Part shown: one piece after another, positions 5,270-9,154 of the stretch | Position numbering within the stretch: position 1 is the first letter of the stretch | How the letters are laid out: every line of letters starts with the position of its first letter | Source of the DNA: Chloroflexota bacterium | GTDB taxonomy: Bacteria; Chloroflexota; Dehalococcoidia; SM23-28-2; RBG-16-64-32 | Assembly: GCA_022561095.1 (NCBI GenBank) | Contig: JADFRV010000088.1 | Location: 1-9,154 of the forward strand | Direction: 5' to 3' | DNA length: 9,154 nucleotides | Notes under the pieces: generated by a model | Told to the model about the DNA's origin: nothing | The model's database searches: none | What the model saw: the letters and a program-made list of their open reading frames with translations, nothing else | Made by a program: the position numbers and the translations under genes

Positions 5270-6262
5270 GTGAACGTCTCCGAGATCGGCGAGTTCGGGC
5301 TCATCGAGCGGCTGGCGAAGGCCGTAGGGGCCGACCGTCCGGAGTCGCTCATCGTCGGCATCGGCGACGACGCGGCGGCGTGGCGGCTAGGCGACTCGCT
5401 GGTGCTGGCGACCACGGACTCGTTGGTGGAGGGCGTCCACTTCCTGCCGGAGCGCACGCCGTGGGTCGACCTGGGGTGGAAGGCGCTGGCGGTGAACGTG
5501 AGCGACATCGCGGCGATGGGAGGCGACCCTCTGTTCGCGCTGGTCACTCTGGCGTTGCCGCCGGATACGCCTGTCGAGAATGTCGATGGGCTGTACGCCG
5601 GGATGCAGGAGTGCGGCCGCGAGTACGGTGTCACCGTCGTCGGGGGGGACGTGGTGCGGGCGTCGCAGGTGATGATAAGCGTGGCCGTCATCGGGCACGC
5701 TGACCTGGGCGCCGACGGCCAGGCGCAGCTCATGCGGCGGGACGCCGCGAAAGCCGGATTCGTGATCGCCGTCACCGGCAGCCTGGGCGACTCCGCTGCC
5801 GGCCTGAAGCGCCTGAAGGAGGGCGCTCCCGCGGACGACGCGCTGGTGCGCGCCCACCTGCGACCGCAGCCGCCGCTGGCGACGGGACGGCAGGCCGCCC
5901 GCCTGGAGGTGCCCTGCGCCATCGACGTGTCCGACGGTTTGCTCCAGGACCTGCGCCACGTCTGCGACCTGTGCGAGCTGGGTGCGGTGGTTCGGGCCGA
6001 CGCGGTGCCGCTGAGCCAGCAACTGCGCAGCGCCTTCACCGCTGAGGAGGCGCTGGCGCTCGCCTGCGGCGGCGGCGAGGACTACCAGCTCGTATTTATC
6101 GCGCCCCAGGAGACGATGCGTCTTCTGCGGGCCTCGGCGCAGGTGCGAGTGACCGTCATCGGCGAGATGGACGAGCACCCGGAGCAGCGGCCCCGCCTCA
6201 TGGACGCCTCGGGCGTGGAGATCAAGCTGCCCGAAGCGGGCTGGGACCACCTGCGGGCGTGA
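5270..6262 (+). CDS. thiL: Thiamine-monophosphate kinase ThiL
   Basis: 330 residues, normal family length. ThiL phosphorylates thiamine monophosphate with ATP to give thiamine diphosphate, the last step of vitamin B1 cofactor synthesis, in the cytosol. The AIRS-like N-terminal domain carries GIGDDAA (30-36), TTDSLVEGVHF (48-58) and VNVSDIAAMGG (75-85), which hold the metal ions and phosphates, then GGDVVR (125-130). The C-terminal domain has AVTGSLGDSAAGLK (167-180), DVSDGLLQDL (219-228) and GGGEDYQLVF (267-276). The start is GTG 5270 because VNVSEIGEFGLI is the standard ThiL N-terminus; the in-frame ATG at 5168 lies inside the divergent cyclase gene and upstream of the promoter. It overlaps tsaE by four bases (GTGA), giving a coupled thiL-tsaE-tsaB unit, an arrangement common in bacteria. 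Confidence 0.96.
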   Translation: MNVSEIGEFGLIERLAKAVGADRPESLIVGIGDDAAAWRLGDSLVLATTDSLVEGVHFLPERTPWVDLGWKALAVNVSDIAAMGGDPLFALVTLALPPDTPVENVDGLYAGMQECGREYGVTVVGGDVVRASQVMISVAVIGHADLGADGQAQLMRRDAAKAGFVIAVTGSLGDSAAGLKRLKEGAPADDALVRAHLRPQPPLATGRQAARLEVPCAIDVSDGLLQDLRHVCDLCELGAVVRADAVPLSQQLRSAFTAEEALALACGGGEDYQLVFIAPQETMRLLRASAQVRVTVIGEMDEHPEQRPRLMDASGVEIKLPEAGWDHLRA

Positions 6263-6723
6263 GTAAGCCTGCCCTGAGCGAGGCCGAGGGGACGGCTCGC
6301 TTCGCCAGCCGCGGCCCCGGCGAGACGCGCCGCCTGGGCGCGCGGTTAGGGCGGCTGCTGCGGCCGGGGGATACCGTGCTTCTCTCCGGTGACCTGGGCG
6401 CGGGGAAGACGGTGTTCGTGCAGGGGATCGCCCGCGGCATGGGGTTCCAGGGATCGGTGTCGTCCAAGTCGTTCGTGCTAATGGGCGAGTACCAGGGGCG
6501 TGAGTTCAAGCTGTACCACGCTGATCTCTACCGGCTGGAGGCGCCGGAGCAGGCCGAGGAGCTGGCGATGGAGGAGTACTGCGAGGACGGAGCGCTGGTG
6601 GCCGAGTGGCCGGAGCGAGCCCCGCACGTGTTCGCGCCGGATAGCCTTCGTGTACGGTTCGAGGTGACCGGCGAGCGTACGCGCGGCCTGATTCTGGAGG
6701 CGGGGGGCGAACGGGCGCGCTAG
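6259..6723 (+). CDS. tsaE: tRNA t6A biosynthesis ATPase TsaE
   Basis: 154 residues from GTG 6259. TsaE is the P-loop ATPase that works with TsaB and TsaD to make N6-threonylcarbamoyladenosine at position 37 of ANN-decoding tRNAs. Seen are GETRRLGARLG (21-31), Walker A GDLGAGKT (44-51), the switch-like segment VSSKSFVL (67-74; usual form VSSPTF), YHADLYRL (86-93) with the magnesium-binding Asp, and EWPER (116-120). The start overlaps the thiL stop as GTGA, so translation is probably coupled; no separate ribosome site is seen. Residues 4-11 (PALSEAEG) come from a dispersed repeat, and recognisable family sequence begins at about residue 12, so the N-terminus is an extension or replacement created by the repeat. 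Confidence 0.94.
   Translation: MSKPALSEAEGTARFASRGPGETRRLGARLGRLLRPGDTVLLSGDLGAGKTVFVQGIARGMGFQGSVSSKSFVLMGEYQGREFKLYHADLYRLEAPEQAEELAMEEYCEDGALVAEWPERAPHVFAPDSLRVRFEVTGERTRGLILEAGGERAR
6268..6291 (+). repeat. Dispersed-repeat copy at the start of tsaE (PALSEAEG)
   Basis: A 24-bp segment containing CCCTGAGC and CCGAGGGG, related to the copy in the cyclase gene (shared CCTGAGC and CGARGGG ends, different middle). It is read here in another frame as PALSEAEG, codons 4-11, just nine bases after the GTG. It adds eight codons with no stop and leaves the thiL-tsaE overlap intact. Confidence 0.7.
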
Positions 6724-6778
6724 CTGGTGGAGCGTCTGATCGCCGACGCAGCGCCGGTCCGAAGTCGGAGACGCTGAC

Positions 6779-7456
6779 GTGGAGCTCTCCATCGACACCG
6801 CCTCCGAGACCGCCTCCCTGGCCCTGTCGCGGGAGGGTGTTCTGCAGGCGGAGGTCACCTGGCGCTGCCGCCGCAACCACACGGCGGAGCTGCTGCCAAC
6901 CATCGAGCGGCTGCTGTCCCAGGCGGGGGCCACGAAACGGGAGTTGACCGCCGTCTTCGCCTGCATAGGGCCGGGGATGTACACGGGGTTGAGGGTGGGC
7001 GTGAGCAGCGCCCAGGGGCTGGCTTACGCCCTCAAGCTGCCGGTGGTCGGGATCGGGCGGCTGGAGCTGGACGCCTACCAGCACGCCGCTTTCCCGGGCC
7101 GGATCGTGGCGGTGCACCGCGCCGGGCGGGGTGAGCTGGCCTGGGCCGCCTACCGGCCGCGCCCGTGGCGGCAGGTCACGGCTCCCCGTCTGGACTGGCC
7201 CGCGGACCTGGTAGCGGCCAGAGGCGGACGGGGCAGGTCGCTGTTCTGCGGCGAGGTGGACGATGAGCTGGCGGCGGCGATAGCGGAAGCTCTGGGCGAC
7301 AGGGCGGTCATCGCGGCCGAGGCGGCCTCGGTCAGGCGGGCCGCCTCGCTGGCGGAGTTGGGGTACCGGCGTCTGGCCGACGGCGAGGGGCAGGGCCCGG
7401 AGGCGCTGAGGGTGATCTACCTGCGCCCAGCGGCTATCGTCCCTCCAAAGCGCTAG
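6779..7456 (+). CDS. tsaB: tRNA t6A biosynthesis protein TsaB (YeaZ)
   Basis: 225 residues from GTG 6779, with GGAG 8 bases upstream (6767-6770). TsaB is the non-catalytic ASKHA-fold partner that dimerises with TsaD and recruits TsaE for tRNA t6A synthesis. The N-terminal half carries IDTASETASLAL (5-16), NHTAELLP (33-40) and GPGMYTGLRVG (64-74), all typical; HRAGRGELAWAAY (113-125) and IYLRPAA (213-219) mark the C-terminal half. It follows tsaE by 55 bases and should belong to the same transcript. rimI and tsaD, which often follow tsaB, are not here; ndk comes next under its own promoter. A 16-codon GTG ORF in the 55-base gap (6727-6777) is probably meaningless. Confidence 0.92.
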   Translation: MELSIDTASETASLALSREGVLQAEVTWRCRRNHTAELLPTIERLLSQAGATKRELTAVFACIGPGMYTGLRVGVSSAQGLAYALKLPVVGIGRLELDAYQHAAFPGRIVAVHRAGRGELAWAAYRPRPWRQVTAPRLDWPADLVAARGGRGRSLFCGEVDDELAAAIAEALGDRAVIAAEAASVRRAASLAELGYRRLADGEGQGPEALRVIYLRPAAIVPPKR

Positions 7457-7481
7457 CCAGTAGCGGCGCCGGTGCTACAAT
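7454..7481 (+). promoter_or_regulatory. ndk promoter, predicted near-leaderless
   Basis: TAGCCA (7454-7459, 4 of 6 to TTGACA), overlapping the tsaB stop codon, a 16-bp spacer and TACAAT (7476-7481). Ten bases lie between the -10 box and GTG 7492, so the leader would be about 2-4 bases. The -35 shows the same T-G-CA pattern and 16-bp spacer as thiL. Confidence 0.6.
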
Positions 7482-7491
7482 AGGGCGCAAC

Positions 7492-7944
7492 GTGGAACGC
7501 ACCCTCGTTCTTATGAAGCCGGACGCGATGCAGCGCGGCCTCGCTGGCGAGATCCTGTCGCGGCTGGAGCGTCGCGGCCTTCGTATCGCCGCCCTGCGCC
7601 TGTTCCAGATGGAGGAAGCGCTGGCCCGCCGCCACTACGGGGAGCACGAGGGCAAGCCGTTCTACGAGGGGCTCATCTCCTACATTACCGCCTGCCCGAT
7701 TATCGCCGCCGTCCTGGAAGGCAGCGACGCCGTGGAGGTCGTCCGCAGGACGGTAGGGGCCACCAATCCCGCTGAAGCCGAGGCCGGCACTATCCGCGGC
7801 GACCTGGCGCTGGAGACCGGCCGAAACCTGATCCACGGCTCCGACTCCCCGGAGTCCGCGAAGCGGGAGATCGCCCTCTTCTTCCGCGAGGACGAGCTGC
7901 ACTCCTACGCTCGGGACGTTGATCGGTGGCTGTTCGAAGGCTAG
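7492..7944 (+). CDS. ndk: Nucleoside diphosphate kinase
   Basis: 150 residues, full length. The enzyme passes a phosphate from ATP to any nucleoside diphosphate through a phospho-histidine, balancing NTP and dNTP pools in the cytosol. The family residues are present: K9 in LVLMKPDA, R85 in VRRTVGATNPAEAEAGTIR (84-102, with T91 and R102), N112, and the active-site H115 in NLIHGSDSPESA. The start is GTG 7492, since MERTLVLMKPDA is the expected N-terminus. It has its own -10 box directly upstream and can be expressed apart from thiL-tsaE-tsaB. Its stop codon is one base from the stop of the convergent metzincin fragment. Confidence 0.97.
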   Translation: MERTLVLMKPDAMQRGLAGEILSRLERRGLRIAALRLFQMEEALARRHYGEHEGKPFYEGLISYITACPIIAAVLEGSDAVEVVRRTVGATNPAEAEAGTIRGDLALETGRNLIHGSDSPESAKREIALFFREDELHSYARDVDRWLFEG

Positions 7945-7945
7945 C

Positions 7946-8857
7946 CTACTTCGACACGCTCACTTCGGCGACGCTGGAATTGCCGGCTTCGTCGAATGCC
8001 TTCACCGTTACGGTAAGACTGCTGCCCCTGGCCACCCCACGCATATCCCACTTATGGTCCAGGCTGGCGGACTCCGTCGTGAAGACCAGCTGCGAGTCGA
8101 TATACAGCTCTATCTTCGCCACACCTACGTTATCCGTGCCCTCAGCACGAACCCTGAGCCAGCGGCCTCTAACCACGGCACTGTCGCTGGGGTTTACTAT
8201 CTTCACCGTTGGCGCGACCGTGTCTGATTCGCCACCCGTGCCATCGCCGATACCATCAGACGTGCCATCAGACGTGCCGTCAGACGTGTCATCAGACGTG
8301 TCATCAGACGTGCCGTTAGAAGTGTCATCAGACGTGCCATCAGGTGTACCATCGGTGCCGCCTCCGGCGGGCACCGAGAAGAACGGTGAGCTGGCCAGCG
8401 CCTGCACCTCCACGTCCAATAACCCCACGTCGGGGTAGTCCCACCAGCAAAGCATAACGGACGTACAGTCCGAGTGAGAGAGGGCGAAGACGTGGCCCAA
8501 TTCGTGCGGGATGGGGCCGATGCTGCACCACCAGTCAGCGGGGTTGCAGCGCCCCAGCGTGATGTCCAGCACCCTCTCGGTGAGCATCGCCGCGCCCCCG
8601 TCGTCGGGGTTGGAACAAGAGCCGCCGCCAGCATAGCCCCCGCGACCAACCTCTCCGGGGCTGATGCTCTGATGGATGAGGATTAGGTGAGCCCCAGTGC
8701 CACACCAGTACCCCAGCTCACGGAGGACGCCGCCCCAAATATCGCCTTGGTAGTAGATGGTGTCGCGCTGTCCCTGAACCACCTGAACGGCGCCAACGTC
8801 TAACGTCGAACCCACCTCGACCCCGTACCAGCCCTGGATATCGGCTACCGCCGCGTC
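7946..8857 (-). pseudogene. 5'-truncated metzincin-type metalloprotease with Ig-like domain
   Basis: The open frame starts just after an in-frame TGA at 8860-8858; GTG 8815 is the only plausible start (289 residues), but recognisable sequence (DIQGWYGVEV) begins before it and no signal peptide is present. Numbered from the GTG, HELGHVFALSH (104-114) is the metzincin zinc site HExxHxxGxxH with Ala at the usual Gly, and VM at 120-121 may be the Met-turn. Cysteines at 38, 67, 90, 97, 117 and 123 suggest an exported fold with disulphides. Residues about 154-196 are a Thr-Ser-Asp-Gly linker of 4-residue repeats. The C-terminal APTVKIVNPSDSAVV...VSVSK resembles bacterial Ig-like domains. Loss of the N-terminus and the join to a flavin-reductase fragment make this most likely a broken gene. 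Confidence 0.72.
8241..8360 (-). repeat. 12-bp tandem repeat encoding a TSDG/TSDD linker
   Basis: About ten units of 12 bp, plus-strand form CCATCAGACGTG, with the outer units diverged and single-base changes within (for example TCATCAGACGTG). The frame is kept in every unit, giving four residues each (TSDG, TSDD, TSNG). It links the catalytic and Ig-like domains and is likely to vary in copy number between strains. The changes between units are mostly in the Gly/Asp codon. Confidence 0.9.
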
Positions 8858-8967
8858 TCATCCCCCATCCTTGAGCCCACGATGTAGAGCCCGTACGGCA
8901 TCTCAGCCAAGGCGTTTGCGGCCTCATTACGGGCTGGAGCAACCTTTCCGCGCGGTTCAGCAACCAT
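8845..8967 (-). pseudogene. N-terminal fragment of a flavin-reductase-like (flavoredoxin) gene
   Basis: ATG 8967, preceded by GAGGTG four bases upstream, opens a 40-residue frame ending at TAG 8847-8845. Residues 19-36 (ALAEMPYGLYIVGSRMGD) match what I know of the start of the FMN-binding split-barrel flavin reductase domain, where an NGMTANW-type segment should follow. Instead the sequence changes to ETRRR and stops, and the metzincin frame takes over. About 36 codons of a gene usually 160-200 codons long remain. An in-frame ATG at 8979 would add four residues. This is a gene remnant with an intact start region, so it may still be translated as a short peptide. Confidence 0.65.
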
Positions 8968-9006
8968 TTCGCACCTCATCAACAGTCTCTACTCCCTTCT
9001 AAGAGG

Positions 9007-9039
9007 CTGCCCTGGGGGAGCGGGGTCCCCCTAGGGCAG
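9007..9039 (-). terminator. Strong GC hairpin downstream of the right-edge gene
   Basis: CTGCCCT-GGGGGA (9007-9019) pairs with TCCCCCT-AGGGCAG (9026-9039), with one bulged A and a 6-base loop, giving a 13-bp stem. It lies 7 bases after the stop of the right-edge minus-strand gene and 40 bases before the flavin-reductase fragment. On the minus strand it is followed by CCTCTTAG rather than a T run, so it may be a non-classical terminator or an mRNA 3'-end stabiliser. Confidence 0.5.
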
Positions 9040-9046
9040 AGGGCGG

Positions 9047-9154
9047 CTAACCCATCAACCACTTCAGAGCAGGGTTCTTCTTGACCGGCTCAAGCTTCTC
9101 GATCAGGGCGTCGCCGCCAAGGACGCGGCCCGCGCCCAGCGCTCCCAGCACGGC
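9047..9154 (-). CDS. C-terminal 35 codons of an unrecognised gene (cut by window edge)
   Basis: A minus-strand frame open from the right edge to TAG at 9049-9047. The 35 residues begin AVLGALGAGRVLGGDALI and end KKNPALKWLMG. The reading is supported by the stop lying just before a strong hairpin and by GC-rich third codon positions. A Gly/Ala/Leu-rich start followed by a charged tail would fit the end of a membrane or cofactor-binding protein, but I do not recognise the family. Confidence 0.5.
   Translation of the reverse strand, partial: AVLGALGAGRVLGGDALIEKLEPVKKNPALKWLMG

Noticed and set aside
5239..6250. Long minus-strand open frames opposite thiL (266 and 287 codons)
   Set aside because: They are Arg/Ser/His-rich shadows of the GC-rich thiL codons in other frames, with no family motifs and no ribosome site.
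6724..6777. 16-codon GTG ORF between tsaE and tsaB
   Set aside because: It has no ribosome site and does not overlap the tsaB start; composition is what GC-rich spacer gives by chance.
6506..7117. 203-codon minus-strand open frame across tsaE and tsaB
   Set aside because: It has Pro/Arg/Ala-rich composition typical of an antisense shadow and spans two well-supported genes.
8241..8360. CRISPR array
   Set aside because: The units are 12 bp, directly adjacent, without spacers, and in frame within a protein linker.
8848..8862. Programmed -1 frameshift joining the flavin-reductase and metzincin frames
   Set aside because: A shift would join them, but there is no slippery heptamer at the overlap and the two domains have no reason to be fused. 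A broken junction is simpler.

Overview
The window looks like GC-rich, gene-dense bacterial chromosome. I tentatively favour a Chloroflexota (Dehalococcoidia-like) lineage. The pointers are the pseudo-hydrolase/adenylate cyclase fusion, the short anchored coiled-coil protein, and the VRPEPVEG/PALSEAEG dispersed repeat sitting inside genes, all of which I associate with that group from memory. No rRNA, tRNA, insertion sequence, CRISPR array or phage gene was seen, and no gene-free stretch exceeds about 215 bases.

Layout, left to right. A D-2-hydroxyacid dehydrogenase (minus strand, cut by the left edge) is divergent from a membrane-anchored putative HExxH peptidase (plus). That peptidase converges on a calcineurin-like phosphoesterase (minus), and their stop codons share the bases CTAG. 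Three more minus-strand genes follow: a small membrane-anchored coiled-coil protein, a P-loop kinase-like protein, and a degenerate alpha/beta-hydrolase fused to a class III adenylate cyclase. Across a 74-bp divergent promoter region lies the plus-strand cluster thiL (thiamine-phosphate kinase), tsaE and tsaB (tRNA t6A modification), then ndk (nucleoside diphosphate kinase) with its own promoter. ndk converges, with one base between stops, on a 5'-truncated metzincin protease with a 12-bp tandem-repeat linker and an Ig-like domain. Its 5' end is joined to the first ~36 codons of a flavin-reductase-like gene, so this is a decayed or rearranged locus. A strong GC hairpin and the last 35 codons of an unrecognised gene finish the window.

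Functionally, thiL-tsaE-tsaB-ndk is ordinary cofactor, tRNA and nucleotide housekeeping. thiL and tsaE are translationally coupled by a GTGA overlap. The cyclase fusion is a probable cAMP signalling protein whose hydrolase half has lost its visible catalytic residues.

The most interesting signals are these. (1) Consensus -10 boxes lie 6-12 bases before the start codons of thiL, ndk, the cyclase and the dehydrogenase, implying leaderless or near-leaderless mRNAs, while the two membrane-anchored proteins have clear Shine-Dalgarno leaders. (2) Two 24-bp copies of one repeat family are read in different frames as 8-residue insertions, one in the cyclase and one at the N-terminus of TsaE. (3) A perfect 24-bp palindrome lies inside the dehydrogenase gene. 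(4) The flavin-reductase/metzincin junction. (5) Zero-spacing convergent gene ends. I did not find a convincing wholly new multi-gene system.
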